Source of the DNA: Paraspadella gotoi | Lineage: Eukaryota > Chaetognatha | Reading direction: 5' to 3' | Assembly: GCA_051294375.1 (NCBI GenBank) | Contig: CM119270.1 | Location: 17,482,893 to 17,546,892, forward strand | DNA length: 64,000 nt | In this document: one piece after another, positions 33,721 through 47,485 of the stretch | Position numbering within the stretch: position 1 is the first letter of the stretch | How the letters are laid out: each line of letters opens with the position of its first letter | The notes under the pieces: model-generated | Told to the model about the DNA's origin: nothing | What the model saw: only the letters and a program-made list of their open reading frames with translations | The model's database searches: none | Made by a program: the position numbers and the translations under genes

Positions 33721-34740
<1,020 letters not shown>

Positions 34741-34888
34741 GAGAGAAGAGAGAGAGGAGAGAGAGAGAGAGAGAGAGAAGAGGAGAGAGAGAGAGAGAGA
34801 AAGAGAGAGAGATGTTTCATTCACGAATGGGCGTACAGACGATGGAATATCTCTGTTCCTTGGGGTCTCGTGGGTGATTAGGTGCTGC

Positions 34889-34960
<72 letters not shown>
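34741..34960. repeat. Two interrupted GA arrays around a short spacer
   Basis: GA arrays at 34741-34812 and 34889-34960 flank ~75 bp (TTCATTCACGAATGGGCG...). The spacer and flanks recur at 52860-53034 with indels. Confidence 0.85.
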
Positions 34961-34961
<1 letters not shown>

Positions 34962-35168
34962 GGCTAGACAGACAGCATGACAAATATCATTCTCTCTCCC
35001 TTCGTGATTATTTGATTATCGGGATCACGTTAGAAAACGATGAGCAAAGCTTCGGAGGTCGAGACGCCTTCACAGAAAAACTTGAAAAACTCAAAAGAAG
35101 GAGAGATATAACGTTCTCGGTTCATCCTTTGCGTTAATCGACTTACGAAGGGAGGTCCCTCTTTTTTA

Positions 35169-35169
<1 letters not shown>

Positions 35170-35264
<95 letters not shown>
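35170..35264. repeat. GA microsatellite within block Q
   Basis: GA array of about 95 bp with one GATA break near its start; a shorter counterpart is at 36588-36668. Confidence 0.95.
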
Positions 35265-35267
<3 letters not shown>

Positions 35268-35429
35268 TGTTTTTTCCCCGGAATTATCAGTCCTTAGGGC
35301 AGCGAAACCTTTGACTTTTCGGTCGACGCCATGATCGGGAGAAACTGCGATAAATTTGGCTTCTCTTATCTTATGCCGTTTTTTTTTTTTTAAAGTTGAC
35401 CGAGGGTTTTTTTACACACACACACCATC

Positions 35430-35432
<3 letters not shown>

Positions 35433-35492
<60 letters not shown>

Positions 35493-35500
35493 CTCTCTCT
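35433..35500. repeat. CT microsatellite within block Q
   Basis: CT array following an ACACACAC run. Together with 35170-35264 it gives a GA...CT inverted arrangement. Confidence 0.95.
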
Positions 35501-35921
35501 TATCTCAGTAATCAGTTGTAATGTTAAGTAAAATTGAAAAAATGTAAATTCTTAATTACTTCCTACTTAAGCCGAAGCGAAAGCCATAATGTCATAAAAG
35601 TTATCTTTACTTTGACCTTTAGGTTATTCATTGAAGGACCAAGATTATGTGACCTTAAAGTTAGACTTTATATTTCACATTCTGAGTAACTAACTTTAAG
35701 TAACTAACAATTTTTATATTTTAAAACATTTTTTCAATTTTCCTAATTCCGAAAATTAACTTAAATTAAAAACTTAATTTTAACTTAAATTTAAACTTTT
35801 TCAAAGATTTCGTTCTCGTTCTAGATTTTACTTAGGGTCTAAAAAGAGAATCTTGACGGTTTTTTAGCTTTAACTTCCCGCTTGGGAATAAGAAGGGGGA
35901 AAAATAAGGAAAGAATTAGGC

Positions 35922-35926
<5 letters not shown>

Positions 35927-35995
<69 letters not shown>

Positions 35996-36045
35996 AGTAG
36001 AGAGAGAGAGAGATGAGAAAGAGAGAGAGAGAGAGAGAGAGAGAT
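35927..36045. repeat. GA microsatellite within block Q
   Basis: Interrupted GA array; its inverse is the CT array at 53491-53596, which is much more interrupted. Confidence 0.9.
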
Positions 36046-36375
36046 TAAGCCCTTGGCAATCAATCACTGGCAACCGCCTCTTTGCTAGAGAAGCTTCACA
36101 CTCGCCATGTTCCTCACTATTCTTTTTCTTCCTTTGTTCATAAACAATTTCTGTTAACTATATTTTACAAAAACTTTATTTTTTTGGATTAAAAAGCCAA
36201 CAATCGTTTTCAGATTTTTCTCCAATTTGAGGCTTTCAAGTCTCAAATTTCTTTCCGATCCAAATATTTTTTTTTCCCCGCCTTTCGCTTTTAAAAAGCG
36301 AGGACAGAAAAAAAATGTATTTTAGTTAATTGAAAAGTTTGTTTTTTTATTCTTTATTTTAAAAATTTTTTTTTT

Positions 36376-36400
36376 NNNNNNNNNNNNNNNNNNNNNNNNN
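36376..36400. other. Assembly gap (25 N)
   Basis: Lies exactly at the end of inverted block Q, between a T-run and a CT array. Confidence 1.
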
Positions 36401-36457
<57 letters not shown>

Positions 36458-36579
36458 CTCTCAATCTCCTTAAAGTGACAATAAGTAATTGAGCAATAAA
36501 ACAAAGCAAATAAACCTTCAAAATTAACGTTCTCGGTTCATCCTTTGCGTTAATCGACTTACGAAGGGAGTCCCTCTTT

Positions 36580-36665
<86 letters not shown>

Positions 36666-36827
36666 AGAGCGTGTTTTTTTCCCCGGAATTATCAGTCCTT
36701 AGGGCAGCGAAACCTTTGACTTTTCGGTCGACGCCATGATCGGGAGAAACTGCGAATAAATTGGCTTCTCTTATCTTATGCCGGTTTTTTTTTTTTAAAG
36801 TGACCGAGGGTTTTTTTACACACACAC

Positions 36828-36877
<50 letters not shown>

Positions 36878-36885
36878 TCTCTCTC
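36401..36885. repeat. Partial repeat of block Q start, with CT/GA/CT arrays
   Basis: 36525-36885 repeats 35111-35500 in the same orientation. 36401-36560 is the reverse complement of 54340-54500. Arrays are at 36401-36462 (CT), 36588-36668 (GA) and 36829-36885 (CT). Confidence 0.85.
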
Positions 36886-36889
36886 AGTA

Positions 36890-39800
36890 TTAGTGTTCCG
36901 ATAACCGTTAACTGTTCAACGGTTATTAACGGCTTAAAAAATAATTTTAAACTTAAACCGTAATACATTCATTTTAACGCAGTTAAATTCGGTAATTTTC
37001 AAATATGAAATTTTTTTCATTTTTGGTATGAAACTAAGTTGTAGAGGTGTGCTGTCCTTGACAACTAACTGTCTGAGCTGGATCCGTGCGCTATCAAAAC
37101 GAGAGGTAATTCGAGTTGAGATGGCGCGACGAGACGTGGGCCGCCCGGTCTTGACGCTCAAGATGATCTGACGACAAATCTAAAGGCCAGCACTTTCAAT
37201 CTAAAGTAGAGTTGATGAGGTGGCAAGCTTAGGAGTTAGAAGTCCTGGGCAAAGAAATAACAAAAACATTCAATACACACTCAGCAAATATATATATAAG
37301 TTTAAAGAATCCATCTTACTTGTTTCTGAAGCCAAATTTGTAGAATGGGGTTGCCTCTATCACAAGGAAAGCCACCAATCCAGCGATCACTAGTTTTCTT
37401 TAAAAAAAAGGTTTCCGAGATATCTTAATTAGCGATTAATTTATCTTTAAAAAAAGTATTAAAACGCATTGCAAGACTGAACAAGATCTGAGAGGTTACA
37501 CGGTCGATAGAAATCAAGGCTGAGATCTATCGAAACGGCGGGAAACAATCAGAAACAGCCATGCGTAGCCACTCGGAGAACTGTACTTAAGTATATACTA
37601 TAATTACATAATTAGAAACTAGAGATGTCACTTGTGATTCGCCGAGAAACAGAGTTTCCTTGCGTTAGTTTAAATAGAAAATAAAAGGCATCGTGGTGAA
37701 AGTAAGAAGCTTGGGATTTCCTCGAGATATATTGATAATGATTATCGTAAAAACACCCCCGCTATCTCAGGGCATGCCAACATGCCATACTGGGATACCC
37801 GAGCATGTTAGAAATAATCATCAATATAAAACCGTTCGCAGGGGATGGAAAGTAAGAAGGAAGAAATTTTAAGCTGGAGTATTGCAAAAAAGGCGCCAGG
37901 GACTTACTTGCTAAGCCTGAAAATAAACTGTGCGGATTTCCATTAAAGCAGGGAACCGTTTCGCTCAAAAAAGCCGACAAAACGGAAGAGACGAGCACGG
38001 CGGCAGACGACAAAACTGACCGGCGCAAGCTCTTCTTCCACACAGCGGTTTGTACTTCAAGTCTATGATGGTTGAAGACGAACAGTGAGCTACAAAGACA
38101 CGAATAATGATCCAAAATTTACGAGATGAAAAAATACAATTAAGCGCGTAATAATTCAATTCTCTTGTCTGACTCAAAAAAACACCGGCTTCGAAGTTCG
38201 ATTTTACGAACGGTTCACGTGTACATGCCGAAGATACCGCCTCATCAAGAACCCGCGCAGTCGCGAAGCGCCGTTGTTACGGTTACCCAAGCGTACCAAA
38301 CCTGACCTGCGAAATAAAAAAGGGTAAAATCCTGACTCGAACGGAACTGTGTTTCAGTACACCCGTTAAACAACCATACTTAAATACAACGAAACACGAA
38401 AAAGCTGGACTTCATTTTGCTCTTAAAAACACTTGCCCGGCTAACTGAAAAATGACACAATAAAAGAATCCTAGAAATAAATTGACCAAGGCAGGGCGGA
38501 ATGAGACATTGGGAGCTAAATAACATCTAACTGACTAACTGACAAAACATAGAATTTCGGTTTACTAGCTTCGGGCCATAGTTACTATAACCAATACTAA
38601 CTAACATATAAGAGTCAAAGCGGCTAAAACAATAAGGCCTTTATCGAAATCTAAAGTCGGTTATAACTGACCCCGTGTGGCCGAACTTTTTAAACCCGCA
38701 TATGTTTTCACTTAGGTCGAAGACGCGAAGACGGTTGTAACTGACCCCCGTTGGCCGATCTCGAGGCCACAGTATGTTACCCCGCGGACCTCCGTAAAGT
38801 TAGCCAACTAAAGGACAAGAAGCGTGAATTATTAATGGAAGCCCGCAATTGTAACGGACATACGCACCGCCGAACCAAATCGAATCAAAAGAATCGGAAA
38901 GGCTAAAAAGAAAAAAATGATAAGTTGTCGATCCATTGGGTAAAGCGACTATACACGCTTTAACCGAAATGCATCTATCCGCCCCCCGCAGGAACGAAAT
39001 AGGATCTCGAGGTTTAATGTTCGAAACCGGCTAAGAACGATATCAACCCTTCGACCCTCAAGCGAACATGGCGAGGGCGAAAAAGAGTGCTTTCATGGTC
39101 ACGAACCCAACCTGAGGCGATAATAACACAATCTCCAACAATATTCAAATTTTCCTTACCGCAGGTGGGCCGCATCAGAGAAACGTCAAGGCATTTTTCA
39201 GACACTGTCACAAGCATCTTCAAGCAATCCATCTACGGATTCTCGATGAGGACCCGATACGGAAGACCGATTTTGAAGATCTTGCGTATATTTGCGGACT
39301 CCCTTACAAAAAATATTAGAGACGCACAACCGTTACTACGGACACAAAAAAAACCTTAAACTACTCCTACGGGAAAAAAATAGTAAATCTGACATATCCA
39401 TAATCGACAATTTGGTTACTTTAACTTAATTCTTCGCCGTTCGAATCTGTAAATCTTCGTTCTTCGCTTGAGTAATGAATCTTGAACCATAACACATCTC
39501 GAACATATAAACAAACCCTCGATACACTGTAAAGTCAAAAATAAGTAAAATTCCCTCTTATCATTACCTCTATGTCGTTCTAGTCTAGGTCTTGGCCAAA
39601 AGTAACAAAACTGTGTTTAGACTAGACCTAAAAAACGAAGATCAATACCGAAACAAAACCCGAAAATACGAAAAACCTAATTAATCTATTAATCTAAAAA
39701 ACGTAATCAATGGCTAAAATGCGCTGAAGGAAGTTCATTTTATGGTTTATACCCTTACTTTAAGCATCCGAATGCCGAAGGCAACGAGATCAAGTATTTC

Positions 39801-42800
39801 GCAAAGCAAAAAGCAAAATATGACACGGATGGGGCGAGACCTCAAAACCCTGCCAAAAAGTAAGCCAAAGCATAATATGATAAAACCTTTCTCGTCGGCT
39901 GGCTCCCTAACCCAGCTCCCTGCTAACTTATTTAAAGGGAGAAAAACACAAAAAAGGTGGGCGTACAAATTATACAAACGAATACGAAAACGATTTACTC
40001 TGCCATCAGAGAACCGCGTCGTAACGTTCGATAGGGTAGTACTTAAAGGGTTTTCCGAGTAAAGTTGTTCGACGCCAAGAAGGAGGCGGAAGGTCAAACA
40101 AACAACTTATGCTAACCGATTTAGGAAAAATTTCGAAGTTCCCACGACTTTTCCAAACCAATTCTGAATGGAATCAGCTATACGTAAAGGAAAGCCTCCC
40201 GCCTACAGCGCGGCAGGGAGACAGTCGTGAAACAGAGGAGACCGTCACTCCGAAGGCCTAAATAATTTGTGATATTTAGCGTCGACTCGCCGAAAGCTTC
40301 CGTCCGTCTAGAGACTTTCGAAAGTCGAAGCCAAAAAATTTTTATAAAAAGCTGAAAAACGTTAGGGGCAAATTATGAATAATATAACGATCAAAGAGGA
40401 GATAATCATATTATTCTTACCTACGTCTATATTGTCGCCATCTTCTCTTGAGCTATCAAAAAAAATACAAAGCTGAATAAATACAAAAAATAGGGACAGA
40501 TCGGGGCGTTCCTATGCAGTGGGTGGTGGCACACCGCTCCGAAGAGTGGTATTTGTTCTTCCGTCTTGTTTCCTGGTCGGCTAAGAACACGCTTTTGGCG
40601 AGCGTTGGTTGTTATTGTCCTCCTCTCGCCTTAACCCAGAAGCCTTGACCTTGGGGCCAATTTCACCTTTTTTCTCAACCGTCCTACGAAAAACCTTGAA
40701 AAGAAAACTTAAAAATTAAACTTTGAATTTCAATGGTTAGTTAACCTTAATCTAAATAAATCGAAAAAATTACCAATTTTCTAAAAACGAACAAAGTATT
40801 ATTTAAAAAAATATTTTTTCTAAAAAATTACTAAATATCCTTATCGGAAAAATTGTCGTTACCCCCCGCACGACGGATGAGGAACGAAACCTGTCGTACA
40901 AAAGAAAAAATTTAGCAAAAAAATCCGCTAAGGTCCCAAAAAATACAAAGGGAGTACTACGCGTAGTTTATTTGTAAATGCATTGGGGAGAAATTTTTTC
41001 CCCAACGGAGGAAAATCGCAAATTTCCCCCGAGCGTAAAGTTACGAAAAGATCTGGGAAAAAGGCAGGATGGAAATAAACACTTTTCCCGGAGATATCGA
41101 AGCCGTACAATCGGATTGAAAATTGAGGTAACCTTACCGAAAAACCAAACACACAACAATAACCAAAACCTAAAAAATCTAAGATATTTTAACTAAAGCA
41201 ATAAAAAAAAAAAATAATGTAAAAAATGCTAAAATTAAATATTAAAAATTAAGAAAAAAGAAAGCACACGGCCCACTTATCTCAGAAATGTCCGCCTCAT
41301 CAAGTTCCTCTTACGCTCGACGGCCACTGTTCGAAATCGCAAGCTTTAACCCTGTGACCGTCCCCACGATTCGAGCGTCGGCCGGCGAAACCGGAAGTGT
41401 CGTCGCACGCAGTGCGAAACCGGATGTTGCGTGCATTCACCACACGTGGGGAAAATTTGGGGAAAAAATTCGCCGCGTGAGAAAAAATGGGTGTAACCGG
41501 CACTCGCCATCGGACGATTGCATCGAAAAAATCGATGGCTGCGGGGAAAACTAAATATCGATGAGTCAATATAACGCAATATTACGGGGGACGTAACGAA
41601 ATATGATGAAATATAACGTTATCCCACCGGAACATCGCGAAATAGAGACGAACAGACAACGAAATTAAAAAATATTAAAATACTCTAAAAAAAGGGAAAA
41701 AGGCCAAAAAAATATTGAGATTTAAGTAAGGTCAAAAAGACGGTTAAATACTGTGTGTTAGCGGTAGAGAGGCTGGAACGGGCCGACTCTCCGTCTCAAC
41801 GGACACAGCCTTCCCACGGACCTCCCCGCCAGCCCATGAAGGTAACACCCTCTCGACATGTTCCCTTTAGTTCACAAGTGACGGACGTTCAACGCAAAAG
41901 AAGCAAGTGAGACTCCGTTCCCAAAGCGCGCCCCTATGCCGATCAAGTCGACATAGTGCAGAAATACACGAAACAAAACACAATAAACAAAACTATAAAT
42001 AATTGATCCAAAAAAAAAATTTTGGCATTGAAGCGGGGCACCCCCATAAAAAAGTGTAGCTAAGGGCAGAAAAAATTACGGGAATCCGCCGTCTGTGAAC
42101 GCGACTAAAGAAAATAAATTAATAAATAACAACTTTTCGCCGCGCTTTTACGGAACCGAATCCGTATTTCGGCAGTCCCAAACCCATACTCCCGCACAGG
42201 AGATCCAGCTTTCAGCTGAGATTTGAATAAAGCAGAAAAAAGCGAAAATAAACGAATGTAAAAAATAACTATTGAATTAAAATGAAAAAATAGTTTAAAT
42301 CGAAGACGAGCTTTTCAGCTCCCAGGAAAGGAGAAAAACTAGCCTTCAGAAGGCTTGAGCGCCACGTCAAATAAACAAAAAAAGACCGAACCTTTCAGGC
42401 GCGGGGGCCTGTTAACCATTTGAGTAAATCCCGAAAAAGAGCCAAGGCGGGCTCGCGCTCTAAGAGGCTTTAATATACAAAATAAAAAAGAAAAAAATCA
42501 TATAAAAAATTAACAATTTCAATTTTTAAGAAATTAAAACCCCCTTATAAAAACGTTCGGAATTAAATTTTAAATACTCAAATGGAGTAGTTTATAAAAA
42601 CAATCTAAACGCTCTAAAGCGTTTCCAAGAACTAAACATTCCAACCATTTCCTCCTTTACTGCGCGACCGCGGCCATCGCTTCTGAAAATAAAGGAAAAA
42701 ATTGCCGTACAACAAAAAACAAAACAGAAAAAGACAATACTACAAAACTACGAATCAGTTGACGTTCTTTTTTCCCGTTATTTCAAATACAAAAAAAAGA

Positions 42801-43719
42801 AAAACAAAAAAAAAAAAAAAAAAAATAATCCACGCTACTCGGAAAAACTTTAGATAAAAAAATCTGGTCGTTAGGACGGAACGCAGATTGTAAGAAATCC
42901 TGGCCGCGGTTACGACGGCAGGACAAAGAAATTAATTACCTGGCCGCGGTTACGGACGCAGGTCTTTCGGGACGGCACCCGGAAAACAAAAGTTATAAAT
43001 ATTTTGTCTGGCGATATAGAACGGACGCAGACGAAACATTTAAATATTGAAACATAGGTCTGGCCGCTATAGAACGGACGCGCACGAAAAAAATAATTTG
43101 AAAAAGCCTATAATCTAATAGCGACTAACCTTCGTCGAACGTTCGTCAGATGAAATTCCCAAGAAGAAGAAGAACCCACTGACCTTTTGAGAACGACGAG
43201 CCAAAACCTTCTGTTGTGTTCTGAATTAAAAAGGGGCACGAAATAAAACAGTAGAAAATAAACAATAATAACGTATATACAAGTGTGCGGAAAAATGTAG
43301 ATAAAAACCAGCCATTGGTAATTTATAATCAAAGGCTACATTTTGCGACTATTATCTTACCTAAGCACATTTAATAATTGTTTTAGGATGCCTGACTGGG
43401 AAAAGAAACCCGTTAGACCGACACAAACGCGCAATATTAGCTTAAACTACTGTGCCAAGTTAAGCAAGTAAATCACGTGACATATAACTACCCATATTTA
43501 AAATAGCCTCAGTAAAGCTAGTTGTGTCTCAACAGGGGAGGGAGCTTTTCGTACACCCCAAACCTTTTACAATGATTCGATGTGCCTAATAAGATTTTAG
43601 CCCCCATATCTTCCAGAAGGAGGATTAGGGCTGTATACTAAACCGTCCCGGCAAACAACTAAAAAAAAAAAGAAAAATCAAAATCTCAATATCTCCCCGC
43701 CGGGACCCCTACGGACAGA
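36890..43719. other. Microsatellite-poor single-copy island, no recognised gene
   Basis: About 6.8 kb with no GA/CT arrays and little internal repetition, unlike the rest of the window. ORFs are all below ~120 codons. The longest (37762-38115 minus, 39742-40062 plus with a 116-codon antisense frame) match no family I know and lack convincing splice borders. Local features are a near-duplicate GGTT(A/G)TAACTGACCCC unit (38653 and 38729), the CTGGCCGC repeats at 42866-43090 and a CpG-rich patch at 41380-41460. It could be an old element or intergenic DNA. Confidence 0.5.
42866..43090. repeat. Degenerate CTGGCCGC...GGACGCAG tandem repeat
   Basis: Five irregularly spaced units start CTGG(C/T)CG and end near GGACGCAG (42866, 42901, 42940, 43007, 43060). 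Units pair as two GCGGTTACG types and two TATAGAACGG types, separated by AT-rich spacers. Confidence 0.65.
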
Positions 43720-44739
43720 GAGAGAGAGAGAAAATTTATGTCTTTCCCACTTCGCCCACATTCTAACCGGAAGTTGTGACGTCAAGGACGTGCATCACTG
43801 GCGTGGAAGACGACGACGAAGACGACAACAACGACAAAGTCGAAGATGATGGAGACAGAGTCATTTTCAGGGTCGCTCAAGTCAATTTAAAGGCATCAAT
43901 CAATTTTTTTTTCTCTCTCACTTACGCTTTGGGCTTTAGCATTAACACTTGGCGAAACGTTTACTGTTGTCTTGTTACGCCTTTTTACGTCCAATTACCT
44001 ATTTCCATCTCTTTTTAAACGTTTGCATCGACATCCGATTCGACCAATCACAACAACCGTCCAACTTTCACAACTTCACCTTTGTTCCTCACGCCAATTA
44101 CTAATCAGTTCGCAGCCACCGGCCGTTCACCGACGAATCACTATCCACACCGATCACCGATCACTCCCACCGACCAATCATCACCGCCGCTGACTTACCT
44201 CGACCTTACCTTTTTCCAACGTTCGGACTTGAAACGACGTCCACCAATCATTTCTAAATCCTTCGTCGACGGGAGAGAAAATTGACGGAGACGAGAGATC
44301 GAGCGGTGGTCACCGACTCAAGACTTCACCCTTATTCACAGCACTCCCTTATTCACCAGTCACCGGTCAAACCTCACCCCTCGCTAGTCAGTAGTCACCC
44401 TTCACCAGTTACCAGTTACGTGACCCGGCTCACCCCTCGTTTCTCACCACTCACCACCATTCTTTTTGGTAGCCCTTACCAATTCCTCTAGCCCTTCCCC
44501 AATCTCTCAATCGGCACGCCACTTTTGACTACCATCCACCCTTCCACCCTTCCACACTGCAACTCGCCTTTCCCCACCTGCCCATTTGCCTCACCCATTT
44601 TCGTCGCTTCTCCCCGCCTTACCTGAGCTCACGCCGCTTTCAACCAAACCTTTTCCGGGGCCTTTCTTATGCGCGTCTTGACTGATCTCCTATTCGCTTG
44701 CATCGAGTCGGACCGAAATGTTTATATCCCGAGTTCAAT
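43720..44739. repeat. Block A, direct copy of 54540-55540
   Basis: About 1.0 kb, matching the right-hand copy in the same orientation with scattered indels. It includes a CACC-rich half (44290-44600). It is followed by block B in one orientation here and in the opposite orientation at 55541. Confidence 0.9.
43766..43890 (+). other. Acidic ORF start with ETS and CRE motifs (block A)
   Basis: ACCGGAAGT at 43766 and a full CRE, TGACGTCA, at 43777-43784 precede or overlap a frame reading SRTCITGVEDDDEDDNNDKV and EDDGDRVIF. The same arrangement occurs at 54587-54605. It could be a promoter/5' exon or a GAC-repeat relic; no further exon was linked. Confidence 0.3.
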
Positions 44740-44862
44740 GTCTGGTCTTCCACCATCTGGGCATTGCAGAAGAACGTCTTCGGCATCGGAAATCTGGACA
44801 AAGTCGTCGGTTTTTCTCAATTCGGCGGCGGAGTCATGATTCTCATCAGCGCGGCCGATTGG
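44740..44862 (+). pseudogene. Truncated copy of the membrane-protein exon
   Basis: Matches the 3' 121 nt of exon 60353-60498 (frame VWSSTIWALQKNVFGIGNLD, then KVVGFSQFGGGVMILIS) up to a GTGAGG donor. The 25 nt next to the acceptor and the acceptor itself are absent, because block A sequence joins at 44739/44740. The end also differs (GCGGCCGATTGG against GCGCCGTTGG), changing splice phase. Confidence 0.6.
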
Positions 44863-45119
44863 GTGAGGGATTGGTCAGTCAATCGAATCAATCGATCTAT
44901 CAATCAATTGAGGAATCTACCCACCAATCAATCAATAAAATCAATAAATAAATTCGATTCATTAGTCAACGATTCAGTCGATCATTCAATGATACTATTA
45001 AATTTGGTCGACCCTGTCACTACTTGGATGACCTTGTTGGTATGTTACGATTCCGGTTCACCCTGTAATCCTCTAAAGTCTGTTCTGAACTCATGAACGT
45101 CATATCCTTAACTAGTACT

Positions 45120-45121
<2 letters not shown>

Positions 45122-45200
<79 letters not shown>
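45122..45200. repeat. CT microsatellite
   Basis: CT array in the intron between the two membrane-protein exons of block B. The inverse array is 60028-60091. Confidence 0.95.
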
Positions 45201-45201
<1 letters not shown>

Positions 45202-45557
45202 ACTCTAAATCCTCTCGCTGCTGACAGAAAAAATTCCTCTTGTTTTCTATTCATTTATTAACAATAGATAAAACTGTCTATCGAATAAATCTATTTATTA
45301 TTATAAATTGCTCGATAAAACTATCGATCAATTTAACACGTCGATCGAATAATGAAAAGCAGGGAATATCACCAATAAAATTTTCCCGTTAACGGAGATG
45401 CATCCACTGATTTATTCATTAATCCCCCTTTTAAAGATGCAGAGACGCATGCACCGACTTTCCAATCAACTTTCCGCCGACGAAGAAGATGAAAAAAAAA
45501 AAAACCCGCTTTTCTTCACGCGGGTCTTCTCGCTTCCCCTCATTAACAGAGGTCACG

Positions 45558-45635
<78 letters not shown>
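45558..45635. repeat. CT microsatellite
   Basis: CT array in block B, inverse of 59595-59669. Confidence 0.95.
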
Positions 45636-45638
<3 letters not shown>

Positions 45639-45944
45639 TCTGACCTTTACGTTTGCCTCAATCTATCTGAAATAAAAAAAATAACCATGAAAGTTAAACT
45701 CGCTCACGAGCCTTTCATTTAAAATCTGTTGCCCATCTTTATACAAACCCCTACACTTTTTTTATTTTCACAATTCTATACTTTGATGCATTTCAATAAA
45801 ATATTATCAAGTCGGTCGGTTCGTCAATAGTCAATATATTTGGGTCAGTCTGTAAATGTAACCTAATTGTAAATTGTAAAATCATCGTGATCGCATTTTC
45901 CCATTTCCCCCCCCTCATTTTTTTTATCGGCCCCCTTCCCACAG

Positions 45945-46133
45945 GGCTTTTCTGGAAGAGAAGGAGGGCAACGGTGACACAGTGATTTTCATGGCGGCGG
46001 CGATGAATTTGACGGCGTCCATCTTTCTCGCTCTCATGATCGTCTATTCGCTTTACGAGAGAAGAGGGGAGGAGAGAGGCAGGGAGATGAGGAAGAGAAG
46101 GGAGAGAGGCAGGGAGCGAAGGGAGAAGGGCAG
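45945..46133 (+). pseudogene. Second membrane-protein exon, left copy
   Basis: Strong acceptor (CCCCCTTCCCACAG) and possible donor GGCAG|GTGGGT. It encodes AFLEEKEGNGDTVIFMAAAM then NLTASIFLALMIVYSLYERR, as in the right copy at 59093-59284. One C after the acceptor is missing here and the 5' exon is broken, so this copy is unlikely to be expressed as the same protein. Confidence 0.5.
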
Positions 46134-46249
46134 GTGGGTTTAAATGGGGGAGTTTGGGATTGTGGGGAGAAAAGTTGTGATCATGAAAGATTGAAATGAA
46201 ATAGAATATTTAGGCGTTTAGGAATTTTTGGTAATTTGTAATTTAATTT

Positions 46250-46463
<214 letters not shown>

Positions 46464-46825
46464 AGCGAAACAAAGATAAGACTTTAAAAAATCTTATGAA
46501 GAAAATAAAAAATAAGTGAAAAACAAGAAACAGATGTGAAGTGAAAGATTTTCGATCGAGAATCGATGGTGAGACTCGATTGTGAAAAGGATGGAGTCGG
46601 TGATATTGTCAAGTGTGAAGTGAAAGTGAAAGTCAATAATCAAATGAAAAAAATTTAAAATTATATTACATTAATATTTTAAAAGACTGATGAAGAAAAG
46701 TGAGGGATAGGACAAGACTCAGGAATGAATAAAATTTTAAAAAATTTGAATGTCGTTATTCATCTTATTCTCATTTTAATGTAATAGTTATTGTTTAATT
46801 TTCTCTCTTTTCCTTGTTGTATTTA

Positions 46826-46930
46826 ATTAGCGAATTTGAAAACGAGAGTTTTTGTTATTTTTACAACGATTATTACTGTTATTAAATCCTTGTAAAAAAA
46901 ATAAAAACTATCGTTTTCAAATTCGCTAAT
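46826..46930. mobile_element. MITE-like element with ~41-bp terminal inverted repeats
   Basis: The left end ATTAGCGAATTTGAAAACGA and right end TCGTTTTCAAATTCGCTAAT are inverted repeats that continue inward for ~41 bp with very few mismatches, leaving a ~23-bp loop. No coding capacity. A clear target-site duplication was not found. Copies inside duplicated DNA are at 52362-52466 and 58265-58368. Confidence 0.65.
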
Positions 46931-47233
46931 GTAATAGATTAATAGTTATAAAAAAATAATATTATGAAACTTCATATGAGCGTAATAAACTGTGCTTAGG
47001 CGCTGTACTGAATTCAAATATGAAATGACGAAAAGAAATCCAAAGATAAATAAACAAATATAGAAAAATTAAGAACTAAATATTAAAAAAAAGTAAACAA
47101 AGGGAGAAAAAAAAAGGAAAAAGATAATTGAATCCCGGACAAAATTCGGGGGAAAGATGAGAGGTCAAATCGAGAAGAAAGTCGAAGAACAGAATGTTAT
47201 TGAAAAAACAAAATGAGTAAACAATGTTAAACT

Positions 47234-47259
47234 GTCTCTTTCTTTCTTTCTTTTTCTTT

Positions 47260-47315
<56 letters not shown>

Positions 47316-47485
47316 TTTTTTTTCTTTCTTTCTTTCTTTCTTTTTTTTATCCTTCTTTAGTTTTCTCTCTCTCTGTCTCTCTCTCTCTCTCTGTCTCTCT
47401 CTCTCTCTCTTCCCCCTCCCTCTCTCTCTCTCTCTCCCCCCCTCCCTCTCTCTCTCTCTCCCCCCTCCCTCTTCCGCTCTCTTTC
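47234..47485. repeat. TTTC array followed by CT/CCCTCC-rich tract
   Basis: TTTC units (47234-47340), then CT runs with CTGT and CCCCTCCC interruptions (47361-47485). The inverse in the right arm is 57720-57961. In the third copy of this region the array is replaced by the 616-N gap at 51405. Confidence 0.9.

Larger units (their letters stand above)
35111..36375. repeat. Block Q, inverted relative to 53163-54359
   Basis: Reverse complement of 53163-54359, including the ACACACAC tract, the CTTAAGTAGGAAG region and the GCTTTTAAAAAGC hairpin. The flanking sequence just to the left (up to ~35085) matches the left flank of the other copy in the same orientation, so only Q is flipped. Q ends at the gap beginning 36376. 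Confidence 0.85.
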
